This document shows, one piece after another, positions 34,850-45,221 of a DNA stretch of 49,428 nt. Location: the NCBI GenBank assembly GCA_005804885.1, contig SYOX01000372.1:1-49428 (forward strand), given 5' to 3'. The translations under genes and the position numbers were made by a program. Every line of letters begins with the position of its first letter. Position 1 is the stretch's first letter. The notes under the pieces are model-generated. The model searched no databases. It was not told the DNA's origin and saw only the letters and a program-made list of their open reading frames with translations. This DNA is from Pseudomonadota bacterium. Its GTDB lineage: Bacteria; Myxococcota_A; Bradymonadia; Bradymonadales; GCA-2716585.

Positions 34850-36890
34850 TGAGCTTGCCGAGCTCCTTGTACTCCTGAACGGCGGCCTCTTCGAGCAGAT
34901 CGATGTCGATGGAGCGGGACTGCTCGGCGGCCGAGTAGGCGGCCCTCAGGACGACGTTCTTGATCGACCCGCCGCTGAGGTCAAAGCGCTCGGCGAGGTA
35001 GACCAGATCGCCCTCTTCGAGGACGAGGGGGGCCTTGTCGGGCAGCAGGCGCCGCCAGATCAGGTGGCGGTTCTGGGCCTCGGGGAAGGGGAAGTCGAGC
35101 TTGTAGTTCAGGCGGCGGTCGAAGGCGTCGTCGATGGCCGCGTCGAGGTTGGTGGTCAGCATCACGACGCCTTCGAAGCGCTCAAGCTCCTGGAGCAGCA
35201 GGTTGACCTCCATGTTGGAGTAGCGGTCGGTGGCGCTGCTGACCTCGACGCGGCGGGTGAAGATCGCGTCGGCCTCGTCGAAGAGCAGGATGGCCTGGGC
35301 GAGCTGGGCCTCGCGGAAGGCTTTTTCGAGGTTCTGCTCGGTCTCCCCGATGTACTTCGACACGATCCGTGGGATGGCCACGCGGTAGATCGGCATGGCC
35401 AGCTCGGAGGCGAGGATCTCGGCGGCGAGGGTCTTGCCGGTGCCGCTCTCGCCGCGAAAGAGCATCGCGAGGCCCTTGCCCGTGGTCAGGCGCTCGCCGA
35501 AGCCCCAGTCCTCGAAGATGCGGCGTCGGTTGCGCACGGCGGCGATGATCGACCGCAGCGTGGCGCTCAGGGCGTCGGGCAGGATGATGTCCCGGAGGGT
35601 CAGGTGGTTGACGGTGCGCACGGCGAGCTGGGAGAGGTGGTGGCGCAGCTGGCTGCGGGCGGCGCGGTCGATGTCGTCGGCGTTGAGGTGGGCCGAGGCG
35701 CCGGCCTGGGCGCGGGCCAGGGCGAAGGCGGCGGCCATGGTGGCGGCGACCTCGATCTGGCCGCCGGTGAACTCGTACTTCTCGGCGACGAAGTCCAGAT
35801 CGAGGGTCTCGGCGTGCTCGGGGGCCTGGCGCAGCGCCCGCTCCCAGAGCGCCCGGCGCTGGCGAGGGCTGGGGAAGGAGAGGGCGACGCGCAGCAGGAC
35901 GCGGCGCTGGACGGCGGGGTCGAGCATGTCCTCGATCCAGGTGGCCAGCAGCACGAGGTCGTCGAGCTCGTCGAGGGCGTCGAGCAGGGCCGAGAGGCCG
36001 CGGTTGCCCTGGAGGCGGCTGGCGAAGAGCATCTCGCAGTCGTCGAAGAAGAGGGCCGCGTTGCTCAGGCGAGCTTCGGTGAGGATCTCCTCGATGGCGG
36101 CGGCGGGGTCGGCGACGCGGGAGCTCAGCGAGAGGGCGTCGACGGTCAGCAGCGGCCGGCCCTGGCGGGCGGCGATGCCGTGGGCCAGGGCGGTCTTGCC
36201 GGTGCCGCTCGGGCCGGTCAGCAGCACGAGCGAGGCGCCCCGCGTGAGCCCTGGCTGGCGCGCGCAGGCGTCGAGCAGGGTCGTGAGGCGCTCGCGGTCC
36301 TCCTCGGGCATCATGACGTCCTCGAAGCCGCGCTCGGGCGGCGAGGCCCTCCATCCCTGCCCGCGCTGCGACAGCCGGGCGGCGCCGAGGAGCTCGCGCT
36401 GGACGCGCGCCGGGGTCTCAAGCTCGTGGGACATCAGCGAGGTGGCGCCTCGGCCTTCGCGCAGCACGACGAGGCCCCAGCGGCGCAGGGGGGCCTCGGG
36501 CTCCAGGCGAGCCAGCGCCGCCAGGCGGGCGCCGAGGTCTGCCGTCAGCAGCGAGAGGACCAGGTCGACGTCGGGGCGCTCGGCCGAGAAGCCGCGGCGG
36601 AGCTGGGCCATCAGGCGGCCGAAGCTGCGGTCTATCGAGGGGGCCAGGGACAGCAGCAGGATGTCCTCGTCCAGGGGGGTGAGCCCGCAGCGGGCCGAGA
36701 GCGCCGCCAGCGGGCCGGCGGCCACCAGGGCCCCGGCCCGCGCGCGGTGGGCCTCCAGGCGCGGGGCGTGGTCGCTCTGCCAGTCGGCGCGGGGGTCGCG
36801 GGGATCGAGGGGGCTGGCGCGGCAGGCCAGCCCGGCCAGCTCACGCAGCGCCTCCAGGCGCGCGATCAGATAGCTCAACGAGTCGGTCAA
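34839..36890 (-). CDS. double-AAA ATPase, contractile-injection-system type
   Basis: The 683-residue protein has an N-terminal helical/winged-helix-like domain (about 1-190; RCGLTPLDEDILLLSLAP) and two AAA modules. The first has Walker A GPSGTGKT (226-233) and a weak Walker B, ALFFDDCEM. The second has Walker A GESGTGKT (480-487), Walker B LLFDEADAIF (Asp538, Glu539) and an Arg-finger region (FDRRLNYKLDFP). This layout resembles the Afp15/PVC15-type ATPases of extracellular contractile injection systems, which are thought to help assemble the particle; no other such gene is in view, so this assignment rests on domain architecture only. The start is a TTG at 36890 with GGAG seven bases upstream. 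It overlaps the LarA-like gene by 50 bases and the GT2 gene by 11 bases. Confidence 0.82.
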   Translation of the reverse strand: MTDSLSYLIARLEALRELAGLACRASPLDPRDPRADWQSDHAPRLEAHRARAGALVAAGPLAALSARCGLTPLDEDILLLSLAPSIDRSFGRLMAQLRRGFSAERPDVDLVLSLLTADLGARLAALARLEPEAPLRRWGLVVLREGRGATSLMSHELETPARVQRELLGAARLSQRGQGWRASPPERGFEDVMMPEEDRERLTTLLDACARQPGLTRGASLVLLTGPSGTGKTALAHGIAARQGRPLLTVDALSLSSRVADPAAAIEEILTEARLSNAALFFDDCEMLFASRLQGNRGLSALLDALDELDDLVLLATWIEDMLDPAVQRRVLLRVALSFPSPRQRRALWERALRQAPEHAETLDLDFVAEKYEFTGGQIEVAATMAAAFALARAQAGASAHLNADDIDRAARSQLRHHLSQLAVRTVNHLTLRDIILPDALSATLRSIIAAVRNRRRIFEDWGFGERLTTGKGLAMLFRGESGTGKTLAAEILASELAMPIYRVAIPRIVSKYIGETEQNLEKAFREAQLAQAILLFDEADAIFTRRVEVSSATDRYSNMEVNLLLQELERFEGVVMLTTNLDAAIDDAFDRRLNYKLDFPFPEAQNRHLIWRRLLPDKAPLVLEEGDLVYLAERFDLSGGSIKNVVLRAAYSAAEQSRSIDIDLLEEAAVQEYKELGKLINV

Positions 36891-38193
36891 AGGCGGCTCC
36901 CTCCCTGGCGTCGTGATAGGGCATCAGGACGAAGGGATCGTCGACGATCAGCCCCGCGCCTGCAAGCCCAAGCGCGCTGATGTCGCTGGCCAGGGTCAGG
37001 CCGGCGTGGGCGGCCTCGGGCAGATCCCCGGCGCCGACGAGCGCGCAGCGGTAGCGGCTCATGGCCCTGGCCAGCACGTAGGCGCGCTGGGCGCCGCCAT
37101 CGACCGGCCCCACCACCTTGCGCTTGCCCGCCAGCTCGGCCAGCAGCTTGTCCTTGCCGCGCCCGAGCGCCTCCTGGAAGGCCCGCTCCCCGCGGCCCTG
37201 CCCGAAGCCCTCCGGGCAGCGGGCCATCAGGACGAGCGTGCCGCCGGGCTTGACGCAGGGCGAGTCGTGCAAGGCCAGGTAGGTCAGCGCGCGCGAGGCC
37301 TGGTAGAGGCTGGCGGCCTTGGACTCCGGGACGCCGAGCAGGGCGAAGTCAAACTGCCGCCTCAGGGGCACGACGAGGACGCGGCGGGCCATCGTGACGG
37401 CCGCGTCAAAGGCGCGGCCGGAGGCGTCGGCGAAGAGCCCGGCGATCTCGCCCTCCTCGGTAGGATCCGGCACCAGCGCGACGGTGAAGGTCGGGGCCGC
37501 GTGGCGCGCCGCGATCTGGTCCAGCCGCTCCCTGAAGGGGTTGCCCTCCACCTTGCCGATCTGCACCCCAGGCTGGCGCAGCAGCTCCAGGCTGTGCATC
37601 GACCGGATCGTCTCCGTCGACCCGCAGCCGACCGACAGCGCCTTGGAGCCCCCCGAAAACCCCGCGTACTGGTGCGGCTCGACGAGCCCGACGACCACCA
37701 CCCGATCCGCGCCGCCGCCCTGACGCCTGGACATCACCAGCGGGTTGAGGGGCTTGCTGGCCTTGTCGGCCTCGCCCGGATCGTGGACGTGCCAGGTCAC
37801 CTCCAGGGCCGGATCGCGCGCGAAGGGCTCCAGAGCGCGCTCGACGGCCTGGACGAAGGCGGCCCCCGGCGCCCGGTGCAGCCCCGTGGCGATCAAGACC
37901 GTCGCCCTGATCAAGGCGCCGCGGCGCCTTGAGGCCTCGGCCACCGCGTCGAGCACCGAGGGCAACACCCGCTCAGGGGCCAACGGCCGCGTCTCGTCCG
38001 GGATCACGATCGTCAGGTGCAGCGGGTCGGGGCTCGTGGCCGTGGCCAGCCAGCCGGTCAGCTGCGCGGCGAGCTGGTGCTGGCGCCTGGGATCGCAGGG
38101 GCGCCAGTTGCGCATCGCCTTGATCTCGTGAAGCGACGTGATCGTCCCAAGGAGCTTCCCCACCCCCTTATTCTTGTCGGGCATTGCGCGCAT
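36841..38193 (-). CDS. larA-like: LarA-like nickel-pincer racemase family protein
   Basis: The 450-residue protein belongs to the LarA (DUF2088) family; LarA racemises lactate with a pyridinium-nickel pincer cofactor on a lysine. The diagnostic residues are present: PDETRP with Asp66 and Arg69, GLHR with His106, EPHQYAGFSGGSKAL with His174 and Lys184, and MHS with His200. The last three have the same numbers as in Lactiplantibacillus LarA, which supports the ATG at 38193. LarA homologues act on varied 2-hydroxy acids, so the substrate is unknown. The cofactor-making larB, larC and larE are not nearby. The C-terminal half matches the family (CPEGFGQGRG). It overlaps the AAA ATPase gene by 50 bases, suggesting coupled expression. 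Confidence 0.87.
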   Translation of the reverse strand: MRAMPDKNKGVGKLLGTITSLHEIKAMRNWRPCDPRRQHQLAAQLTGWLATATSPDPLHLTIVIPDETRPLAPERVLPSVLDAVAEASRRRGALIRATVLIATGLHRAPGAAFVQAVERALEPFARDPALEVTWHVHDPGEADKASKPLNPLVMSRRQGGGADRVVVVGLVEPHQYAGFSGGSKALSVGCGSTETIRSMHSLELLRQPGVQIGKVEGNPFRERLDQIAARHAAPTFTVALVPDPTEEGEIAGLFADASGRAFDAAVTMARRVLVVPLRRQFDFALLGVPESKAASLYQASRALTYLALHDSPCVKPGGTLVLMARCPEGFGQGRGERAFQEALGRGKDKLLAELAGKRKVVGPVDGGAQRAYVLARAMSRYRCALVGAGDLPEAAHAGLTLASDISALGLAGAGLIVDDPFVLMPYHDAREGAAFDRLVELSDRAPGGAA

Positions 38194-38284
38194 GAGGTGT
38201 AGAGACGCTCCGAGGTTGTGGTAGGATTCGACCTGACGCTGACACGACCCCCAATGTAGGTCTGTTCGACCTCGGTGCAACCAG

Positions 38285-39127
38285 ATGGCCGTGAAGATGA
38301 CAAACCTGAGGCATTCTCTCCTGCCGCCGCTCGCGCTCGCACTCGTCGGGCTGGCGGGCTGCGGCGTCGAGCCCGTCAAGAAGCCCCCGGCCCCCGACAT
38401 GTCCTCGACCGTCGAGGCCTTCGCCGCCCCCAGCGCCCCGCTCAACGCCGAGACCCTCGAACAGTCGCTCGAAGGCCTCCTGGAGCAGGCCGATCTCCTG
38501 ACGCTGCTGGGCGTCGACGCCCTCGCCCTCGACCTCATCGTCGAGGGCCTCGCCGCCACCGACGACGACCAGGAGGCCGAGCAGGGCCTGCGCGTCGCCA
38601 GGCAGGGCCTTGAGGTCGAAGGCGCGGGCTTCTTGCGCGTCAGCCGCATCTGCCCAGGGGTCGAGGGCAGCGCGGACCCCGATCCGGCCAACGGCACCAT
38701 GGACTTCGTCGTCCCCTTCACCGAGAAGGGCCTCGACCCGGTCCTGTGGGGCTCCTTCAACAACTGCCGGTACCTCTCCAGCGATCAAGAGGTGCTGCTC
38801 GGCTCCGGCTCCCGCGCCGAGATCGGGGACGTCCGGCTCTTCGTCGGCGACAGCCTCCAGTTCGGCAGCTTCGGCCAGACCGACATCATCTTCGAACTCG
38901 ACGTCAATTACACCCTCGACGGCTTCGCCAACACCCTTCAGATCGACTTCAAGGTCCTGATCGACGGCGGCCTTGAGCTGCGCCTGGACGTCGAGGGCGG
39001 CCGACACATGATCGGCGTCATCAAAGGCGGCTTCCTTGGCTTCCGCGCCAACAACGGCGACTGGTCCTGCAACCTCCAGGAGAAGCGATGCGTCGACTCC
39101 CTGTCCAACGACTCCTTCGGCTTCTGA
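38285..39127 (+). CDS. lipoprotein, unknown function
   Basis: The 280-residue product ends its signal peptide with LVGLAGC, so it is lipid-anchored. A helical part (about residues 50-110) precedes a strand-rich region (about 115-270) with FGQTDIIFELDVNYTLDGF and IGVIKGGFLGFRANNG. Four cysteines (in SRICPG, NNCRYL, WSCNL and KRCVD) besides the anchor Cys could pair. I do not recognise a family. The ATG at 38285 has no clear ribosome site; a second in-frame ATG at 38297 would give a cleaner signal peptide. Its 3' end overlaps the next gene by 40 bases in another frame, so the two are co-expressed. Confidence 0.75.
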   Translation: MAVKMTNLRHSLLPPLALALVGLAGCGVEPVKKPPAPDMSSTVEAFAAPSAPLNAETLEQSLEGLLEQADLLTLLGVDALALDLIVEGLAATDDDQEAEQGLRVARQGLEVEGAGFLRVSRICPGVEGSADPDPANGTMDFVVPFTEKGLDPVLWGSFNNCRYLSSDQEVLLGSGSRAEIGDVRLFVGDSLQFGSFGQTDIIFELDVNYTLDGFANTLQIDFKVLIDGGLELRLDVEGGRHMIGVIKGGFLGFRANNGDWSCNLQEKRCVDSLSNDSFGF

Positions 39128-39945
39128 TCGCCGCCGGCGCCCTGGCCGGTGTCCTGGCCGCCCTCGCCCCGCAGGCCCGGGCCGAGCACACCGAGGACCA
39201 GCGCATCACGGACGACACCGCCGACACCCTCCGCGACGGCGATGTCCGCCTGGGCCTCTTCAAGGCCGAGGTCGGCGTCCTCGACGACCTGACGCTGACC
39301 TCCCACACCTTGCCCTGGTTCATCCTGGCGGCCAACCTGGGCGCCAAGTACCGCCTCTACCAACAGGACCCCTGGTCCATCTCCGCCAGGCTCTCCGTCT
39401 TCCACCTCGACCTCCAGCGCCTCATCGGCGATGAAGGCACGCCCGAAGCCAGCATCTCCATCGTCCCCGTCGAGTTCTTCTCCTCCTATCGCCTGAGCAG
39501 TTGGCCGATGAGCCTCCACGCCGGGATCACCTTCAGCGGCGTCAAGGTCAACGGCAGCCTCGACGAGCAAGACGTCAAGGGCGCCGCCGCGCAGAGCAAT
39601 GTCATGCTCTCGGGCAGCCTCGAATACCGCTGGACGGCGCGCTCGGCGCTCGTCTTCTTCACCCGCGCCATTGTCCTGCAGGAGCTCTCCGGGGGCACCA
39701 CCTCGACCTTCAACCCCGACGACTTCACCACCGTCGAGCTCGTCGGCGGCGTTGGCGTCGACGGCAACGGCGCGGGCCTCGGCAACGCCTTCCAGGTCGG
39801 CGGCGCCTGGGTCTACTCCAGCGACAGCTTCAACCTGCGCCTCGGCGGCGGCTTCGGCGACGTCATCGCGCCCGTCGTCAACATCGGCTTCCCCACGCGA
39901 GGCCGCACCTTCATCCCCGAGATCGACCTCTACTGGATCTTCTGA
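39088..39945 (+). CDS. outer-membrane beta-barrel protein
   Basis: The 285-residue product has a signal peptide (LLIAAGALAGVLAALAPQARA) and then alternating hydrophobic strands with frequent Tyr/Phe/Gly residues, ending in YWIF; a terminal aromatic residue is the usual targeting signal for the outer-membrane assembly machinery. It resembles small transporter- or porin-like barrels of unknown function. The ATG is preceded by AGGAG six bases upstream, inside the previous gene. Overlap with the lipoprotein gene suggests the two products act together, for example as a barrel with a lipoprotein cap. The 3' end overlaps the RidA-like gene by 16 bases, convergently. Confidence 0.78.
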   Translation: MRRLPVQRLLRLLIAAGALAGVLAALAPQARAEHTEDQRITDDTADTLRDGDVRLGLFKAEVGVLDDLTLTSHTLPWFILAANLGAKYRLYQQDPWSISARLSVFHLDLQRLIGDEGTPEASISIVPVEFFSSYRLSSWPMSLHAGITFSGVKVNGSLDEQDVKGAAAQSNVMLSGSLEYRWTARSALVFFTRAIVLQELSGGTTSTFNPDDFTTVELVGGVGVDGNGAGLGNAFQVGGAWVYSSDSFNLRLGGGFGDVIAPVVNIGFPTRGRTFIPEIDLYWIF

Positions 39946-40328
39946 TCCACCACCGCCTCGGCCTCGATCTCCACGCGCCACGCCTCATCCAGCAAGCCCG
40001 CCACCACCACCAGCGTACACACCGGGCGGATCGACCCGAAGACCTCCCCGTGCACCCGCGCCACCGCCTCCCAGTCCTCGCGCCGCGTCAGGTAGAGCCG
40101 CGTCCTCACCACGTCCTCCATCCCCGCCCCCAGACCCTCCAGCGCCTCGCCGATCACCCTCAAGCACCGCCGCGCCTGCGCCTCCGGGTCCCCCACCCCC
40201 ACCGTCTCGCCACCCGGGCCTATCGGCGCAGTCCCCGCCACGAAGATCCGATCGCCGGCCCTCACCGCCCGGCAATAACCAAACTGCGCCTCGTAAGGCG
40301 ACCCCGACTGCACCCGCTGCTTGCTCAT
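39930..40328 (-). CDS. RidA (YjgF/YER057c/UK114) family protein
   Basis: The 132-residue protein has the whole RidA fold: RVQSGSPYEAQFGYCRAVRA, GDRIFVAGTAPIGPGG, QARRCLRVIGEALEGLGAG, VVRTRLYLT and a C-terminal VVVAGLLDEAWRVEIEAEAV. RidA enzymes hydrolyse reactive enamine/imine intermediates of amino-acid metabolism. The catalytic Arg105 of the classical subgroup (RPARTTV) is replaced here (RPVCTLV, Cys104), so this one belongs to the divergent Rid subgroups and may lack deaminase activity. The start has AGGAGG (40333-40338) four bases upstream of the ATG. It is followed by the barrel gene on the opposite strand. Confidence 0.9.
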   Translation of the reverse strand: MSKQRVQSGSPYEAQFGYCRAVRAGDRIFVAGTAPIGPGGETVGVGDPEAQARRCLRVIGEALEGLGAGMEDVVRTRLYLTRREDWEAVARVHGEVFGSIRPVCTLVVVAGLLDEAWRVEIEAEAVVDQKIQ

Positions 40329-40332
40329 CCGA

Positions 40333-40338
40333 CCTCCT
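40333..40338 (-). promoter_or_regulatory. ribosome binding site AGGAGG before the RidA-like gene
   Basis: The reverse-strand AGGAGG lies just before the ATG at 40328. The 40329-40385 stretch is distinctly AT-rich for this genome and probably holds the promoter, but I could not assign clean -35 and -10 boxes. Confidence 0.6.
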
Positions 40339-40459
40339 ACGATGTTATTCAAGTATCCGAATTTATTTGGGAATGTGGTTGATCGGTCGCGCCCGTGGAT
40401 CGCCGCTCGGGTTCTCCTGGCCTCGTCGTCGCAGCGCGATCCGGGCATCGGCGCGCGAT

Positions 40460-41695
40460 CTAGGGCGCCTCCTCGGCGCGGTAGGGCAGGGCGTCGCGCA
40501 CGGGCGCCTCCCAGGGCAGCGACGCGCCCTCCTCCTGCCGGATCTCTTCGGCGGCGGAGTCCACGAGGAAGAAGCCGCGCTTGAAGTCCACCCCGGCGGC
40601 GGCCAGCGCCTCGCGCGCGGCCTCGAAGGAGGTCCACGCGCCGACCAGCCAGTCGAAGGGCGGCGGTCCGTTCCAGGGGAAGTCGCCGCCCTGATCGGCG
40701 CCCAGGCTCGCGCAGCGGATGGTCGCGCCGCAGCCCTCGGGGCGCGCGCCCTGGCCGGCCCACAGCCAGACCCCGTCGACGCTCGACGGCGCCAGCCCCT
40801 CCGGGCTCAGCCTCGCGATGGGCTGGACGGTCGTGCGCTCCTCCCAGGACCCCTCGTCCTCGCCCGGGTGGCTGGCGCCCATCAGGACGATCAACGCCCA
40901 CGTCGATGAGCCGTCGAGGGGGAACCACCCCGTGCCCGTGAAGGGGTCGGTGCGCGCGTACTCGCCCGACATGCCGGCGACCACCTGTCTGCCGAAGGCG
41001 TCCACGGCGCCCCAGGAGGCCGCCTTCGCGGGGTCCGCGCCCTCCGGCCCGATGAGCCACGAGAAGACGCCGAACTCGCCGATCGAGGGCGAGGAGAGCA
41101 TCAGGTTGATCCCGGTGACGAAGCGGCCGCCTCCGACGGGGATGACGTCCGCGCCCCGGAACTGGAGGGCCTGCCCGTCGATCAGGTCGATGGGGGGCGC
41201 CAGGGCCTGGTAGCCGCCCTCCCTGGCGCAGCCCAGCACGAGGAGCCGCAGGGTGCCAAGCTCGCCCTTGTCGGCGATCTCGTCCCCGCGCTCGGTGACC
41301 ACGACCGCGATCCGCTCCAGGGCCCCCTCGGCGCTCGTCACGACGGGGGTGACCATCAAGGGGCGGTGGCCCTCGGCCTCGACGGCGGGGAACCAGCCCT
41401 CCATGGACTCCACGGCGGCGGTCTGGCGCGAGAAGTCGGCCAGGGGGTTGGCCTTGTCCATCAGCGCGTGGTCGATCCGGAGGTTCGTCATGGGTGAGGC
41501 GGCCTGGGGCGACCCTTGGCAGAGCTGAAGCGCTCTGGGGGCGGTCCAGACGGCGTCCTCCGCGGCCACGGCGGGGTCGGCCGCCCCGGCTGGCGGGAGC
41601 GCGTCGGCGGGCGCGGTGGCGGGGCTGGGGGTGGCGCAGGCGGTCAGGAGCGCGAGCGCGAGGGGGGCCAGAGGCCAGGGGGGCGTTCTTGTCAT
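40460..41695 (-). CDS. lipoprotein, unknown function
   Basis: The 411-residue product has a lipoprotein signal (LALALLTAC), a Pro/Ala tether and a long soluble domain with strands such as RLLVLGCAREGG, GRFVTGINLMLSSPS and STWALIVLMGAS. Seven or so Trp-rich turns (WFPAVEA, TGWFPLDG, WLWAGQG) are spread along it. I do not recognise a family. It follows recQ in the same direction with a 78-base gap and precedes the RidA-like gene by 131 bases, so co-transcription with recQ is possible. Confidence 0.7.
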   Translation of the reverse strand: MTRTPPWPLAPLALALLTACATPSPATAPADALPPAGAADPAVAAEDAVWTAPRALQLCQGSPQAASPMTNLRIDHALMDKANPLADFSRQTAAVESMEGWFPAVEAEGHRPLMVTPVVTSAEGALERIAVVVTERGDEIADKGELGTLRLLVLGCAREGGYQALAPPIDLIDGQALQFRGADVIPVGGGRFVTGINLMLSSPSIGEFGVFSWLIGPEGADPAKAASWGAVDAFGRQVVAGMSGEYARTDPFTGTGWFPLDGSSTWALIVLMGASHPGEDEGSWEERTTVQPIARLSPEGLAPSSVDGVWLWAGQGARPEGCGATIRCASLGADQGGDFPWNGPPPFDWLVGAWTSFEAAREALAAAGVDFKRGFFLVDSAAEEIRQEEGASLPWEAPVRDALPYRAEEAP

Positions 41696-41773
41696 GGGGG
41701 AGCTTGTCCTGGGTTGTTGGCGCGGCGTGGGGAGCTGCGCGGGCGCGGGAGGCGCCTCGGAGGCCCGCGAGGG

Positions 41774-44347
<2,574 letters not shown>

Positions 44348-44436
44348 GGTCGGTGCTCTCGGGCGCGCGATCCCTCCCCCCGTCATCCAGGCTAACCGGA
44401 GGGTAGGGGGATCGGCAGGTAAAAACAGGCCTGAAC

Positions 44437-44464
44437 ATTGTATCATGTGTCCCGCAGCGCGCAA
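44437..44464 (-). promoter_or_regulatory. candidate extended -10 promoter of recQ
   Basis: On the reverse strand TGATACAAT (44445-44437) is an extended -10 with 5 of 6 bases of TATAAT. TTGCGC (44464-44459) is 16 bases upstream as a poor -35. It is about 90 bases before the ATG. Confidence 0.45.
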
Positions 44465-44500
44465 GCGCCAATTTCGCGCGCCTCGACCCGGCGCTCCCCA

Positions 44501-44874
44501 ACGCCCCACGAGCGCCCCACGCTCCTCGCACCGCCCCCCCTCCGGGGGGACGGGCTCGTCGGGTGGGGCTTGGATGCCCGGGCGGGCTGCGCCCTGTCGG
44601 GCGCAGGCCAGCGGGCGGCAGGCAGCGGATCGCAGGGGCGGATCACCGAGTCTAAGTGGGCCTGTGGATTGGTATTTTCACGCCCCCAGGTGTCGACGTG
44701 GGTCGTGCGGGGGCCTGCGACCGACAGGGCGCAGCCCACCCTGAGCTTCTAGCCCCACCCGACGAGCCCGTCCCCAACGGGGGCGGTGCGAGGAGCGTGG
44801 GGCGCTCGTCGAGCGTGGGGTGCTCATCGAGCGTGGGGTGCTCGTCGAGCGTGGGGCGCTCGTCGAGCCTGGGG
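44501..44874. repeat. palindromic intergenic element, copy 2, with 18 bp tandem tail
   Basis: Arms 44501-44609 and 44711-44820 are long inverted copies. The 100-base centre holds AAGTGGGCCTGTGGATTGG, the reverse complement of the centre of copy 1 at 31466-31807, so the two elements are the same family in opposite orientation. Four 18-base units based on CGCTCGTCGAGCGTGGGG follow at about 44801-44874. This accounts for most of the 874-base gap before 45222. Confidence 0.85.
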
Positions 44875-45026
44875 CGTTGGGGGGCGGCGCGCGTCGGATA
44901 GGCCTGGAGCCTTCCCTGAGCCAACCTGCGACCCGGCGCCCGCGCCCCCTTGAACGAGGCTGCGGCCAGTGCTAGAGATCACCCCCTGCGAGGCCGGTCG
45001 ATCATGGCCGACAGCCTCTCGGCGTC

Positions 45027-45099
45027 GATCATGGCCGACGGCGTCGATCGTGCCGACGGCGTCGATCGTGCCGACGGCGTCGATCGTGCCGACGGCGTC
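45027..45099. repeat. 18 bp tandem repeat upstream of the 45222 gene
   Basis: Three perfect copies of GATCGTGCCGACGGCGTC (45046-45063, 45064-45081, 45082-45099) follow a 19-base variant at 45027-45045. The unit differs from the 18-base unit of the palindromic elements. It lies 123 bases before the next gene. Confidence 0.8.
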
Positions 45100-45221
45100 T
45101 CGGCGTCAATCGCGGAGACGGCGTCTCGGGAAGACAGGAAGGCGGCGCCGGGGTTGCCTGGGGTAGCCCAGGCCAGATGGCAACGGATGGTTGAGCGCAC
45201 CAGAGAGATGATGGAGTGACC

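Noticed and set aside
44950..45219. A possible small gene rich in ADGVDR repeats.
   Set aside because: Its composition comes from the tandem DNA repeats, and no good ribosome site was seen; noted only as a finding.
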